In this document: in pieces, positions 51,702-61,357 of the stretch
Layout of the letters: every line of letters starts with the position of its first letter
Position numbering within the stretch: position 1 is the stretch's first letter
Notes under the pieces: generated by a model
The model's database searches: none
Told to the model about the DNA's origin: nothing
Seen by the model: only the letters and a program-made list of their open reading frames with translations
Assembly (NCBI GenBank): GCA_944382785.1
Contig: CALWNO010000005.1
Span: forward strand, 1 to 64,000
Source of the DNA: an uncultured Gemmiger sp.
GTDB taxonomy: Bacteria > Bacillota > Clostridia > Oscillospirales > Ruminococcaceae
DNA: 64,000 nucleotides
Direction: 5' to 3'
Program-made: the position numbers and the translations under genes

Positions 51702-54416
51702 TCACGCCAGGGTGAAGGTCACCGGGCCGGGCGCCGGTACCTCCAGGGTGAGGACCCACAGACCGGGGCGGCGCTGCACCGCCCGGGCGCCGGGCAGGGA
51801 GCAGGTCAGCCTCTTTTCTCCGGGCTGCAGGGTCACCAGCAGGGCAGCGGGGCCCGGACGGGTGCAGTCCAGCCGGGCGGTGAGGGAGGTGTGGTCCCGG
51901 TCCCAGCGGGCCTCGGCCACAAAGGTGTCGAAGCCGGGGGTCAGGGTGCCGGGAACGCAGCAGGAGGCATACCACTGGATCACCGGGGCGGACAGGCCGC
52001 CGAACTGGTGCCAGCCCGCCCCCCGGCCGCTCTCCACCATGAAATGCTCGAAGCAGTGGTAGGAGCGGGCACATTCGGTCTGCCACAGCTCCAGGGCGGT
52101 GTGGGCGATGCGCAGGGCAAAGTCCGGGTCCCCGGCGTCCAGGGCGGCCTTGAAGAAGATCCACTGGTAGGGCATCCACACCGACCCGTTCCAATATCCG
52201 TCCGTCCGGGCATAGGGAGCGGCCCGGTCCACGGCGGTCAGGCCGCAGTCCGTCCACAGGTGGCGGGGACTTCTGACCTTGTCCCACAGTCGGCGGGCCC
52301 GGTCCGGCGGACAGGCCGAGGCAAAGAGGGGCGCCGCCCCGTCCAGGCCCATATCCAGATTGACCCCCGCTTCATCCCGGAGGAAGCCTTCCGGTTCTCC
52401 CTTTTCATTGTGGAGGACGTAGCTGTAATACCCCGCCTCCTCGTCCCAGGCCACCGTGTTCAGGCAGCGGGCCAGGCGTTGGGCGTCGGCTTCATACCGG
52501 ACAGCCTCCTCCTCCCGGCCCAGGACCCCGGCCGCATAGGCCAGAATCCGGGCATACCGGGCAGCGTGGGCGGTGGTGATCACCGGGGTGCAGCGCCGCT
52601 GCAGCCCCCGCAGGGCGATCTCCTTCTGGGCGGGATAGTCGTCCCACCCGCCGGAATTGTAGAAGTAATCCCAGGGCCGCAGCAGGCCGCTGGCCATATT
52701 GCCGGTGGTGGAGCCCCCGGCCTGCCCGGAGAAATAGGCATAGGCATGGCACATCTCGGGATACAGGGCCAGGGCGTCCTGCCGGGATTCGGGGCGGTTG
52801 AGCAGCTCCGCAAAGAGGAAGAACTGGGTGGGCAGCAGAGAACCGTGGTGGATGAAGGCGGCCTCCTCATCCCCGGGGGTGGTCAGGTAGGCCCGCAGGC
52901 AGTCCAGCCCCCGCCGGACCGACAGCGCCGCCAGTCCCATCCCGATAAAACCGGAATCCCAGGTGTACAGGCTGTCCCACCAGCGGCCGGGGGTATTGTG
53001 GCGGATGTACTGCCGCCGGGTGTAGACGGGATAGACCACGTTGGTGCACAGCACCCCCTGCATGAGCTGCTGGCCCAGGGCAAAGGCCCGACCGTGGGGC
53101 AGCGGTTCGGCGGGGGCCATGGCGGCCAGGCCCTGCTCCCACCGGGCCTGACGGGCAGCGGGGTCCCCCAGCAGGGCGCGGCAGCTCCCGGCGGCCCCCG
53201 CCGGGTCCGCCCCCCAGGCAGCAGCGCCCCAGAGCACCCGGGTCTGGCCGGGAGCCAGGGGGATGGGGCGGAGGAACACATCGGTGAAGTGCCCTTTCCG
53301 GTTGCCCACCAGCAGATCATGGACATGGTCCTGGGCGGTGTCCCGCAGGAACACATCCAGCTCATCGTTTTCGATCTGGCGCACCTGGGCATTTTCGTAG
53401 TCCCAGCCCAGGGCATAGGCCCCGGCCAGATGAGGATACCGCAAGGTCAGCAGGGATTCGGTGCCCCGGCGCCCCAGCAGCGGGCGGAAGCCCTCCTCCC
53501 GGGTGGTCAGTTCCACCTCGCCGGCCTGGTCGGCCTCACACAGGACCAGGCAGTCCAGCTGGGGATGGCCCACCCCGTGGCCGGTGAGAACCAGATCCAG
53601 GTCCCCCGCCGGCAGGGCCACCCCCAGATCCAGCCGTGCCACCCGGGGGTCCCGGCAGGGCGGCAGGGTCAGTACGTCCCCGGTGGACAGGCTGAAGGCG
53701 GCGTCCTCCGTCCCTTCGTTGCGGTAGCGCACCAGCAGGCAGGGGTTGCGCAGGGGCCGGGACAGGGCAAAGCGGCAGCACATCCGGTCCCCCATCCCCG
53801 CAGGAAGGGGACGGCCGAAGTGGTCCCGGGACAGGGCCCCGCCGAATCCCCAGCCCACACCGTATCCCTGCAGGAAACCGGGCACCGCCTGCTCCGCCCG
53901 GCGCAGCCCGTCCCAGCCCAGGCCGTCGGCGGGGCGGGGCACCCGGAACCGCAGCCACCGGTAGTCGTTGGCCATGACCAGCACGGCGCTTTCGGGCAGG
54001 CGGATGCGGGGCCCGGGCATGGTCCACTTCTGCCCCGAGGGGGTGGGATCGTGGGCGCTGGCTGCATAGTGCAGCACCAGGTCCTGGGGGTCCGGGGAGG
54101 CGTTGTGCAGCTCCGCCCGGATCAGGCAGCCCTGCTCCCCCGCCGTCAGGAAGGAGATGTCCGCGTAGACCCGGTCCTTCCATTCCAGCTCATAGCGCAG
54201 GGTATAGCAGGACAGGTCCGGGGCCGCCTGCCACACATGCCAGGGGCCTTCAAACCGCACGTTGGGCACCTCCACCCGGCGGCGGAACAGCCCCGGAAAC
54301 ACCGCCAGATCAAACCGGGTGCCGTCATGGACGGCGGGCAGGTGGCTCACCCCCGCATACTGTTTGGTATAGGGTCCCCAATCGGGCAGGTGCAGGTCAT
54401 GGGATTCAAATGTCAT
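51702..54416 (-). CDS. GH63/trehalase-like (alpha/alpha)6-barrel glycoside hydrolase
   Basis: A 904-residue protein without signal peptide, thus cytosolic. The first 400 residues are beta-rich. The catalytic barrel follows, with WWDSLYTWDSGFIGMGLAAL, GYWNGSVWMPYQW and HCFEHFMVESG motifs typical of the GH63/mannosylglycerate-hydrolase-like superfamily. These enzymes cleave alpha-glucosides or related sugars by inversion. A final beta sandwich ends the protein. The ATG 54416 follows GGGGGAA. The substrate cannot be read from the sequence. It is divergent from the next gene. Confidence 0.78.
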   Translation of the reverse strand: MTFESHDLHLPDWGPYTKQYAGVSHLPAVHDGTRFDLAVFPGLFRRRVEVPNVRFEGPWHVWQAAPDLSCYTLRYELEWKDRVYADISFLTAGEQGCLIRAELHNASPDPQDLVLHYAASAHDPTPSGQKWTMPGPRIRLPESAVLVMANDYRWLRFRVPRPADGLGWDGLRRAEQAVPGFLQGYGVGWGFGGALSRDHFGRPLPAGMGDRMCCRFALSRPLRNPCLLVRYRNEGTEDAAFSLSTGDVLTLPPCRDPRVARLDLGVALPAGDLDLVLTGHGVGHPQLDCLVLCEADQAGEVELTTREEGFRPLLGRRGTESLLTLRYPHLAGAYALGWDYENAQVRQIENDELDVFLRDTAQDHVHDLLVGNRKGHFTDVFLRPIPLAPGQTRVLWGAAAWGADPAGAAGSCRALLGDPAARQARWEQGLAAMAPAEPLPHGRAFALGQQLMQGVLCTNVVYPVYTRRQYIRHNTPGRWWDSLYTWDSGFIGMGLAALSVRRGLDCLRAYLTTPGDEEAAFIHHGSLLPTQFFLFAELLNRPESRQDALALYPEMCHAYAYFSGQAGGSTTGNMASGLLRPWDYFYNSGGWDDYPAQKEIALRGLQRRCTPVITTAHAARYARILAYAAGVLGREEEAVRYEADAQRLARCLNTVAWDEEAGYYSYVLHNEKGEPEGFLRDEAGVNLDMGLDGAAPLFASACPPDRARRLWDKVRSPRHLWTDCGLTAVDRAAPYARTDGYWNGSVWMPYQWIFFKAALDAGDPDFALRIAHTALELWQTECARSYHCFEHFMVESGRGAGWHQFGGLSAPVIQWYASCCVPGTLTPGFDTFVAEARWDRDHTSLTARLDCTRPGPAALLVTLQPGEKRLTCSLPGARAVQRRPGLWVLTLEVPAPGPVTFTLA

Positions 54417-54446
54417 GGCGGATTCCCCCTACTGGTATTTGCTCCC

Positions 54447-54452
54447 ATTATA
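54447..54452 (-). promoter_or_regulatory. Extended -10 promoter of the GH63-like gene
   Basis: Leftward TGGTATAAT, a TATAAT at 54447-54452 with a TG just upstream, and no clear -35. About 30 bases from the start codon. Confidence 0.5.
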
Positions 54453-54576
54453 CCACGGCTGTACAGGGGGTGTGTTCCGGCAAACTGCCCAAGGGCCGGC
54501 CGTTTTTTTATGCCATCTGCGCATAGCGCCGCCGGGGGTTTTCAGGTATGATAAAGAAAAGTGTTGGAGAGACAAG

Positions 54577-54618
54577 AGAGCAGCACGCCCCCGCCAGGGA
54601 CCGTGCCGCTCTTTTTTT
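54577..54618 (+). terminator. Terminator-like hairpin in the leader of the phosphatase-fold gene
   Basis: AGAGCAGCACG (54577-54587) pairs with CGTGCCGCTCT (54602-54612) with one mismatch, and a run of seven T follows. It ends 38 bases before the ATG of the gene at 54656, with no other rightward gene before it, so it may be an attenuator. No antiterminator was found. Confidence 0.55.
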
Positions 54619-54655
54619 GTCCCCGAAAACGCCCTTTCAGGAACGGAGGACCGAG

Positions 54656-55765
54656 ATGAACCGGATGGCAAAGCGCGCCGCTGCGGCGCTGGGAATCCTT
54701 GTGGGGCTGGCATTGCTGGCCCTGTTGGGGTATGTGGGATATCTGCAGGGGCAGTACTACCGCATCCCGGACAACACCGTCCTGGAAGTAGCCCGGCCCC
54801 AAACCGAGATGCTGACCACCGGCGCCTCCTATACCGCCGTGAGCTGCAACCTGGGGTTCGGCGCGTACGGGCCGGACTATTCCTTTTTCATGGACACGGG
54901 AGAGATGACCGACGGCACCCCCACCCGGGGTATCCACGGCCGGGCCGAAAGCCGGGAGGCGGTGCTCGCCAACACCAACGCCGCGCTGGAAACCCTGACC
55001 GCCCTGGACCCCGACCTGCTGTTGCTGCAGGAGGTGGATGAGAACGCTTTCCGCAGCTTCCGGGTGAACCAGCGGCAGATGACGGCGGAGGCCTTCCCCG
55101 ACCACAGCCATACCTGGGGGGAGAACTTCCACAGCGCCTTTCTGTTCTATCCCTTCACCGACCCCCACGGGGATACCAAAGCCGGGCTGCAGACCCTGTC
55201 CCGCTTCCGGGTGGACCGGGCGGTGCGGCGCAGCTATCCCGTGGACGAGAGCTTTTTTGTGAAATTCACCGACCTGGACCGCTGCTTCACCTTCTCGTAT
55301 CTGCCGGTGGAAGGGACCCACCGCCAGCTGGTGGTGGTGCACAGCCATATGTCCGCCTACGACGTGGGCGGCACCGTGCGGGCCCGGCAGCTGGAACTGC
55401 TGCGCCAGGTGCTGAGCGAGGAGTACCGGAAAGGCAACTACGTCATTGTGGGGGGCGACTTCAACCACGCCCTTTACGGCACCGCCCATGCCTTTGCAAG
55501 CCAGCAGACCTTCCCCGCCTGGGTGCAGACCCTGGACGACACCGACCTGCCCGAACACTTCCGCTTTGTGCAGGCGGACAACGGCTTCACCGTGCCCACC
55601 TGCCGGGGCGCGGACATCCCCTACACCCCGGGGGTGAACTATACCACCGTGGTGGACGGGTTCCTGGTATCCGACAATGTGGAGGCCAGCGCCGAAAACA
55701 TCGACAGCCAGTTTGCCTTCAGCGACCACAACCCGGTGCAGCTGACCTTTTCCCTGGCGGCCTGA
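54656..55765 (+). CDS. Membrane-anchored endonuclease/exonuclease/phosphatase-fold protein
   Basis: About 369 residues from the ATG 54656, preceded by GGAACGGAGG; the in-frame reading from 54548 overlaps the leader hairpin. A single N-terminal helix (10-30) anchors it outside the cytosol. The EEP motifs are LLLQEVDE (E126), VVHSHMS, VGGDFNH and FSDHNPV, which supply the divalent metal and catalytic Asp/His residues. Substrate (phospholipid, phosphoester or nucleic acid) cannot be told. Confidence 0.85.
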   Translation: MNRMAKRAAAALGILVGLALLALLGYVGYLQGQYYRIPDNTVLEVARPQTEMLTTGASYTAVSCNLGFGAYGPDYSFFMDTGEMTDGTPTRGIHGRAESREAVLANTNAALETLTALDPDLLLLQEVDENAFRSFRVNQRQMTAEAFPDHSHTWGENFHSAFLFYPFTDPHGDTKAGLQTLSRFRVDRAVRRSYPVDESFFVKFTDLDRCFTFSYLPVEGTHRQLVVVHSHMSAYDVGGTVRARQLELLRQVLSEEYRKGNYVIVGGDFNHALYGTAHAFASQQTFPAWVQTLDDTDLPEHFRFVQADNGFTVPTCRGADIPYTPGVNYTTVVDGFLVSDNVEASAENIDSQFAFSDHNPVQLTFSLAA

Positions 55766-55817
55766 ACGCCGGGGGAGGGTTGCCGCTCCCCGTTCCCGCT
55801 TTCTTCTTTCTTCCTCA

Positions 55818-55858
55818 AAAATACGCCCGCCCGGACAGCAGCCGGGCGGGCGTATTTT
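55818..55858. terminator. Bidirectional terminator between convergent genes
   Basis: AAAATACGCCCGCCCGG pairs with CCGGGCGGGCGTATTTT around a 7-base loop. It ends the EEP gene rightward and the GH2 gene leftward. Confidence 0.9.
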
Positions 55859-55886
55859 GGTTGTGGGGGTGGGATGTCCCGTTGTA

Positions 55887-57737
55887 TCAGACCGGGAATC
55901 CGGTGGGCCGCAGGATGGTGCACCCGGCGGGGTCAACCCCGGGGCAGACCCAGCTTTCCCCGGGATGCAGGGTGGGAATGGCTACGGTCCGGTCCCCCGC
56001 CCGCAGCACATACCCCCGCAGGGTGTAGCAGGGGAGGGTGTCGCGGCAGACCAGCCGCACCCCCCGGGGGTCCGGGCAGACCTGCAGGGGGGAGCATTCC
56101 GCCCGCACCGCTTCATAGGAGGGCTTGGGGTTGCCCGACCAGTCGGTGGAGCCGTGGACCCGGCGGCGCAGCCGCCCCGCCCCGTCCTCCCCCATCTGGG
56201 TGCGGTAATCGTTGAGGCAGAAGTAGATGGTGCCCGCCACCTGGGGCATGGTGCGGTACCGGGCCATCTTTTCCCGGAAAATGGCCGCCCGGCGTTCATC
56301 ACCCCCGGAAAAGGCCGGTTCACACAGACCGAACTCGGCGGGGAGCAGGGCGCGGTCCGGGTTAGCCGCCAGGACGCGGGCCCATTCCGCCGCTTCGTCC
56401 CGTTCCCCGTGCCAGGTGCCCATGTAGTCGTTGATCATGAGCAGGTCCCCGCACCGCACCCCGTCCCGGGCGGGGTCATCATAGATGGTGTTGGTGACAT
56501 AGTTCACCAGGCGGTGGGGGTCCAGGGCCCGGGTCTCGGCCACCGCCGCCCGGATATAGCGGATGGTCTCCTCCGCCTGGGCGTCCAGCTCATTGCCCAC
56601 CCCCCAGGCGATCAGGCAGGGATGGTTGCCGTGTTCCCGGACCATCTCCCGGATCTGGGCGGAAAAGGCCGCCTGCTGGGCGGGCCCCGCCACCGCCGGG
56701 TCCTTGCCCCAGAAGGGCACCTCCTCCTGCACCAGGATGCCGTGGCGGTCGCACCAGTCGTACACCCGGTCATCCTGCTGCCAGTGGAAGCGGGTAAGCA
56801 CACAGTTGGATTTTTTGAGCAGGGTGAGCATCTTTTCCAGCTGCGGCAGGGGTTCGGCCATGCCGAAGGCGGGGTCGGACCCGGGCATCCATTCGGTGCC
56901 GCACAGGCGCACCTGCTCCCCGTTGAGGTACCAGGCGCTGCCCTCCACCCGCAGTTCCCGGAATCCGAACACGGTGGCGGTGCCGTCCAGGCAGACTCCC
57001 TCCCGGTACAGTTCCAGGGTGAGGGTGTAAAGATGCGGGGCGTCAAAATGCCAGTACCGCACCCCCTGCCAGGTCCGCCGGGGCAGGGTGAAGCTGCCCG
57101 CCGTGCAGGGCAGCTCTCCCTGGTCCACCAGGGCTCCGGGTTCTTCCGGGGTGCCGGCACTGACCCGCCACACCAGGGTCAGACCCGGCACGGGGGCGCC
57201 GTCAATGCGCCCCGCCGCCGAAAAGGTCCCGGCCCCCTCGGTGGCGCCCTGTTCCGGGTCTGCCAGCACCGGGGCGGCGCTGACCCGGCAGAAATCCAGG
57301 CAGTGGCTGCCAGTGCTCCACAAAGACACCGTGCGGATCAGCCCGCCGTCGTTGGGCCAGTCGAAGCTGCGGTTGCAGGGCAGCCCCTGGGCCGAGAAGG
57401 CGTTGTCCACCGTCACTTCCAGCCGGTTTTCCCCCTCCTCCTTCCAGAAGGGGGTGAGCTCTGCCGTGAAAGGGGTGTAGCCGGAACCCTGGTGCCGGGC
57501 CACCATATGCCCGTTGAGCCGGATCTCGCCGCTGCGGTTGACGGCGCCGAACCGCACGAACCGCCGCTGTCCCGGGCAGGGGGGCAGGGTGCAGCGGTAC
57601 CGGGCCACACCGTACAGTTCCTCGGTACCGGGTTCTATGTTCCAAGTGTGGGGCAGGGTGACCGTACGGGCGCCGGACCAGTCGGGACCCGGACCCGGGC
57701 AGAACTGCCACTGAGACAGGGATTGCAGAATGCGCAT
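55887..57737 (-). CDS. GH2 family beta-glycosidase
   Basis: A 616-residue protein from the ATG 57737, after AAGGAGG; the longer frame to 57878 has no such site. Jelly-roll, Ig-like and TIM-barrel parts follow in the normal GH2 order. The acid/base Glu is in WGVGNEL (E383) and the nucleophile Glu in LLPAEFG (E468). Family members are beta-galactosidases, beta-glucuronidases or beta-mannosidases; the specific sugar is not decided here. There is no signal peptide. It follows the AraC-type gene in the same direction, which suggests control by it. Confidence 0.87.
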   Translation of the reverse strand: MRILQSLSQWQFCPGPGPDWSGARTVTLPHTWNIEPGTEELYGVARYRCTLPPCPGQRRFVRFGAVNRSGEIRLNGHMVARHQGSGYTPFTAELTPFWKEEGENRLEVTVDNAFSAQGLPCNRSFDWPNDGGLIRTVSLWSTGSHCLDFCRVSAAPVLADPEQGATEGAGTFSAAGRIDGAPVPGLTLVWRVSAGTPEEPGALVDQGELPCTAGSFTLPRRTWQGVRYWHFDAPHLYTLTLELYREGVCLDGTATVFGFRELRVEGSAWYLNGEQVRLCGTEWMPGSDPAFGMAEPLPQLEKMLTLLKKSNCVLTRFHWQQDDRVYDWCDRHGILVQEEVPFWGKDPAVAGPAQQAAFSAQIREMVREHGNHPCLIAWGVGNELDAQAEETIRYIRAAVAETRALDPHRLVNYVTNTIYDDPARDGVRCGDLLMINDYMGTWHGERDEAAEWARVLAANPDRALLPAEFGLCEPAFSGGDERRAAIFREKMARYRTMPQVAGTIYFCLNDYRTQMGEDGAGRLRRRVHGSTDWSGNPKPSYEAVRAECSPLQVCPDPRGVRLVCRDTLPCYTLRGYVLRAGDRTVAIPTLHPGESWVCPGVDPAGCTILRPTGFPV

Positions 57738-57780
57738 GGGGATGTCCTCCTTACCGAAATATCTGCGGGGCTTTTTCCCC

Positions 57781-57786
57781 AGTATA
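57781..57786 (-). promoter_or_regulatory. -10 element before the GH2 gene
   Basis: TATACT read leftward, about 44 bases from the start codon, without a recognisable -35. This fits an activator-dependent promoter, with the AraC-type protein next door as candidate. Confidence 0.45.
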
Positions 57787-57846
57787 GCCCCGGAGGAGGC
57801 CCGGAGCCATGGGCCAGGTTGCGGGGGATGGACAAAATTCCAATTT

Positions 57847-58734
57847 TCAGTCCGGTTGGTCCCTGGGGTCGGGGGCATAGGCAGGCTTTGCGGCCCGGTA
57901 AGCGGTGGGGGAGGTCCCCTCCGCCTTTTTGAACGCCCGGGAAAAATAATACGGGTCTGTATAGCCCAGCTGCCGGGCGATCTCCCCCACCGGCAGGTCG
58001 GTCTGCCGCAGCAGTTTGGCGGCTTCGGTCATCTTCAGCCGGGTGAAAAACTGCAGGGGCGGGCGGTGGGCGTACCGCCGGAACAGATCGTTGAGCCCGC
58101 TTTTGGACATGCCCAGTTCCCGGCACAGCCGGTCCAGGGTCAGAGGTTCTTCCAGATGGGCGTACATCCAGCGCACCGCCCGGGTCAGGGGGGCGCTGCC
58201 GGCGTCGGGGCGGCGGTACAGCCCGGTGAGGATGAGGCCCAGCACCTGGGACATGCAGAGGAAGTTTTCCAGGGAGTAGTCCCCTTCCAGAGACTCAAAG
58301 AGCAGATCGAACCAGTCGTGCATCCGCCCGGCCACCCGGGGCGAGGGGGTGAGCACCCGGCAGCTCTGCAGGGGATAATAGACGGTGTCGGTACCCTTGA
58401 AATGCACCCACCACAGGGTCCAGGGGTCAGCGGGGTGGGCGGCGTATTCGTGGGGTTTGCCCCGGGGAATGCAGAAAGCCGTGCCCGGGGTGAGCTGCCA
58501 GGTCCGGCCGCTCACCCGGACCGTGCCCCGGCCCGCCGCGCAGTACAGCAGTATGTATTCCTCAATCCCTTCCCTGCGGGTGCGCGTGTGGTTTTTTGCC
58601 CGGGGAAAACAGCCCACATCGGTCAGGTAGAGCCGCGCCACCAGCGGGTGGGCGGCGTATTCCTCCAGCGCCTCGGTGGGCAGCACGAACATCCGTGCCC
58701 CCCGGAAGGCGGGTCTGTTTGCCATATTTTCCAT
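57847..58734 (-). CDS. AraC-family transcription activator
   Basis: A 295-residue protein. The N-terminal cupin-like sugar-binding domain has GTVRVSGRTWQLTPGTAFCIPRGKPHEY (motif GTAFCIPRGKPHEY). The C-terminal double helix-turn-helix holds LDRLCRELGMSKSGLNDLFRRY and IARQLGYTDPYYFSRAFKKAEG. Likely controls the GH2 gene 109 bases downstream. The start at 58734 has a weak ribosome site. Confidence 0.87.
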   Translation of the reverse strand: MENMANRPAFRGARMFVLPTEALEEYAAHPLVARLYLTDVGCFPRAKNHTRTRREGIEEYILLYCAAGRGTVRVSGRTWQLTPGTAFCIPRGKPHEYAAHPADPWTLWWVHFKGTDTVYYPLQSCRVLTPSPRVAGRMHDWFDLLFESLEGDYSLENFLCMSQVLGLILTGLYRRPDAGSAPLTRAVRWMYAHLEEPLTLDRLCRELGMSKSGLNDLFRRYAHRPPLQFFTRLKMTEAAKLLRQTDLPVGEIARQLGYTDPYYFSRAFKKAEGTSPTAYRAAKPAYAPDPRDQPD

Positions 58735-58799
58735 ACCTGTATCCTACCATATCCGGGGGCATCCGTCCACGCGGGTCCGGCCCCGGATCCGCCTGCGCC

Positions 58800-58828
58800 T
58801 TGTATCTTTCCCCTTTTTCCGATATAAT
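58800..58828 (+). promoter_or_regulatory. Promoter of the PqqD-like/M50 gene
   Basis: TTGTAT (58800-58805), 17 bases, TATAAT (58823-58828), about 38 bases before the start codon. Confidence 0.7.
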
Positions 58829-58865
58829 AGGAACCAAATTTCATTGTCGGGAGGAGGTGGAAGCC

Positions 58866-59837
58866 ATGTATCCCCTGCTGATGGAGGGTGTCCAGGTGGG
58901 CACTTTTGAGGACGAGGAGACCGGAGAGACGGGCTATTTTGCGGAAAACGCCGACGGGGAATCCTTTGAACTGGGGGAGGACGTCTACCGTCTTTTGATG
59001 CTGGCCGACGGCCGCCACGACTTTTACGCCCAGGGCCTTCCGGCGGAGGATACCGCCGACATCCTCCGCCAGCTGAAGGAATGCCGTCTGGTCTTTACCC
59101 GCCGTCTGCGCCTGGGGTTTCCCTTCGGGCGGCTGGTGCTCTGGCTGGTGGGGGACCGTGCCGCCCGCCTGCGGCGCCCCTGCATCCTCCTCAACCGGCT
59201 GCTGCCTTACGCCTGCCTGCTGCTCTGCCTGGCCGGGGCGTTCTGTCTGCGAACCGCCTTCAACCCGGATTTTCTCAAAATCCCCCTGCTCCTTACCCTG
59301 CTGCTGGTGGTGGGGTCCCTGTTCCTGCATGAGATGGGGCATTTCTGTGCCGCGGTGGCCTACGGCTGTCCGGTGACGGATATGGGCATTCTGCTGCTGG
59401 GGATTCTGCCGGTGGGAGCCTATATCAGCCAGACCCAGGAATCCCCCCGGCGCAGCCAGCGGCTGCAGAATTCCCTGGCCGGGCTGGAGGTGAATTTTGC
59501 CCTGGCCGGGCTGTGCGCCCTGCTCTCCCCCCTGCCGGGGCAGACCGGCCTGGTCTTTTCGGCGGCCTGCATCTGGAACCTGATCCTCGGGGGCAGCAAC
59601 CTGCTGCCCGCCGCCGGGCTGGACGGGGAGGAGGCCCTCTCCATCCTGCTGGGTCTTCCCTCCTTCGGGGAATTCGCCCTCAATGCCCTGCGCAACCCCG
59701 AATCCCGCCGGATGATGCTCCGCGGCGGTGTGCGGGGCTGGTTCTGGCTGGCAGTCTGCCTGCTGCAGCTTCTGTGCCGGTTGATGGTGGTGCTGATGTT
59801 TGCCGTCGGGGTGGCCATCGGCCAGTATCTGGGGTAA
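58866..59837 (+). CDS. M50-like intramembrane metalloprotease with PqqD-like front
   Basis: A 323-residue protein from the ATG 58866 after GGAGGAGG. Residues 30-80 resemble the winged-helix PqqD/RRE domain (FELGEDVYRLLMLADG, then ILRQLKECRLV). A multi-pass domain follows with HEMGH (155-159) and the second S2P motif NLLPAAGLDG (about 247-256), both of which bind the zinc in site-2 proteases. The arrangement resembles proteins of peptide-maturation loci, but no radical SAM or precursor gene is near. Its partner and substrate are unknown. Confidence 0.8.
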   Translation: MYPLLMEGVQVGTFEDEETGETGYFAENADGESFELGEDVYRLLMLADGRHDFYAQGLPAEDTADILRQLKECRLVFTRRLRLGFPFGRLVLWLVGDRAARLRRPCILLNRLLPYACLLLCLAGAFCLRTAFNPDFLKIPLLLTLLLVVGSLFLHEMGHFCAAVAYGCPVTDMGILLLGILPVGAYISQTQESPRRSQRLQNSLAGLEVNFALAGLCALLSPLPGQTGLVFSAACIWNLILGGSNLLPAAGLDGEEALSILLGLPSFGEFALNALRNPESRRMMLRGGVRGWFWLAVCLLQLLCRLMVVLMFAVGVAIGQYLG

Positions 59838-59883
59838 GGGCGCCCTCTTTCCCGCCCGGGTTCGACAGAAGCCCCTTTGGTAT

Positions 59884-59891
59884 GGTATAAT
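59884..59891 (+). promoter_or_regulatory. Extended -10 promoter of the MATE gene
   Basis: TGGTATAAT with TATAAT at 59886-59891; no good -35 at the usual distance. A ribosome site GAGGAG precedes the start. Confidence 0.55.
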
Positions 59892-59934
59892 AAAAAATAC
59901 GCCATTTTTACCCATACTATGAGGAGATGACCCC

Positions 59935-61344
59935 ATGCTGTTTCACAACCACACCGCCCAGAAAGGCGGACAGGTGGATTTTTCCAAAGGGGATGTGCGC
60001 CGCAACGTGCTGGCCGTGGCGGCCCCCATGCTGGTGGCCCAGGTGCTGAACCTTTTGTACAACATCGTGGACCGCATCTACATCGGCAAGCTGCCCGGGG
60101 AGGGTACCCTGGCCCTGGCCGGGCTGGGGCTCTGCTTTCCGGTGATCACCCTGGTCACCGCCTTTGCCAACCTCTTTGGGGTGGGCGGGTCGCCCCTGTG
60201 CTCCATCGCCCGGGGGGAGGGCGACACCGACCGTGCCCGCAAGATCATGTCCAACGCCTACTTCATGCTGGTGGTCTGCGGGCTGGGGCTGACCGTGCTG
60301 GGCATCCTCTTCCACAAGCCCATCCTGTATCTGCTGGGGGCCAGTGATTCTACCTACCCCTATGCGGCCTCCTACATGGTCCTCTATCTGCTGGGTACCG
60401 TCTTTGTGATGACCTCCCTGGGGCTCAACCCCTACATCAACTGCCAGGGCTTTGCCAGGACCGGCATGCTCACCGTGCTGCTGGGGGCGGTGGCAAACAT
60501 CATTCTGGACCCCCTCTTCATCTACGTCTGCGGGCTGGGGGTGCGGGGGGCGGCCATCGCCACCATTATTTCCCAGGGGCTTTCGGCTGTGTGGGTGCTG
60601 CGGTTCCTCACCGGCCCAAAAACCGAGCTGAAACTCCAGTTCCGGGGCTTTACCCCCGACTGGGGATGCATCCGCCGCATCGCGGTGCTGGGCACCTCCA
60701 GCTTTGTCATGTCCTTCACCGACAGTCTGGTGCAGGTGGCCTGCAACGCCACCCTGCGCACCTTCGGGGGCGATTTGTACATCAGCGTCATGACCGTCAT
60801 CAACTCGGTGCGGCAGATCGCCCAGACCCCGGTGATGGCTCTGTCCGACGGCGCTTCCCCCATCATCAGCTACAACTACGGCGCCCGCAGCGTGCCCCGG
60901 GTGCGCAAGGCCATCCGGTTCATGACCCAGCTTGGCTTCGGCTACACCCTGCTGATCTGGGGGTGCATCAGCCTCTTCCCCTCCCTCTTCATCATGATCT
61001 TCAACCACGACCCCGACCTGCTGGCCGCCGCCGTGCCTTCCCTGCACATCTACTTCTTCGGGTTCGTGATGATGGCCTTCCAGTTTTCGGGGCAGAGCGT
61101 CTTCAAGTCGCTGAACAAGGCGAAACTGGCGGTCTTCTTCTCTTTGCTGCGCAAGGCCATCATCGTGGTGCCCCTGACCCTGATTTTGCCCCATCTGGCG
61201 GGGCTGGGGGTCAACGGCGTCTTTCTGGCCGAGCCCATCTCCAACGTCATCGGGGGCCTGGCCTGCTACCTGACCATGCGCCGCACCGTCATGCCGGAAC
61301 TGTCCGCCATGGAAGCGGAGCAAAATGCCGCTGCCAAAGCCTGA
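59935..61344 (+). CDS. MATE-family efflux transporter
   Basis: A 469-residue protein with about 12 hydrophobic helices and the MATE opening AAPMLVAQVLNLLYNIVDRIYIG. These transporters export drugs or metabolites using a sodium or proton gradient. The ATG 59935 follows GAGGAG. It converges with a second MATE gene and shares the terminator at 61358-61395. Substrate unknown. Confidence 0.9.
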   Translation: MLFHNHTAQKGGQVDFSKGDVRRNVLAVAAPMLVAQVLNLLYNIVDRIYIGKLPGEGTLALAGLGLCFPVITLVTAFANLFGVGGSPLCSIARGEGDTDRARKIMSNAYFMLVVCGLGLTVLGILFHKPILYLLGASDSTYPYAASYMVLYLLGTVFVMTSLGLNPYINCQGFARTGMLTVLLGAVANIILDPLFIYVCGLGVRGAAIATIISQGLSAVWVLRFLTGPKTELKLQFRGFTPDWGCIRRIAVLGTSSFVMSFTDSLVQVACNATLRTFGGDLYISVMTVINSVRQIAQTPVMALSDGASPIISYNYGARSVPRVRKAIRFMTQLGFGYTLLIWGCISLFPSLFIMIFNHDPDLLAAAVPSLHIYFFGFVMMAFQFSGQSVFKSLNKAKLAVFFSLLRKAIIVVPLTLILPHLAGLGVNGVFLAEPISNVIGGLACYLTMRRTVMPELSAMEAEQNAAAKA

Positions 61345-61357
61345 CCCTGCACACAAA

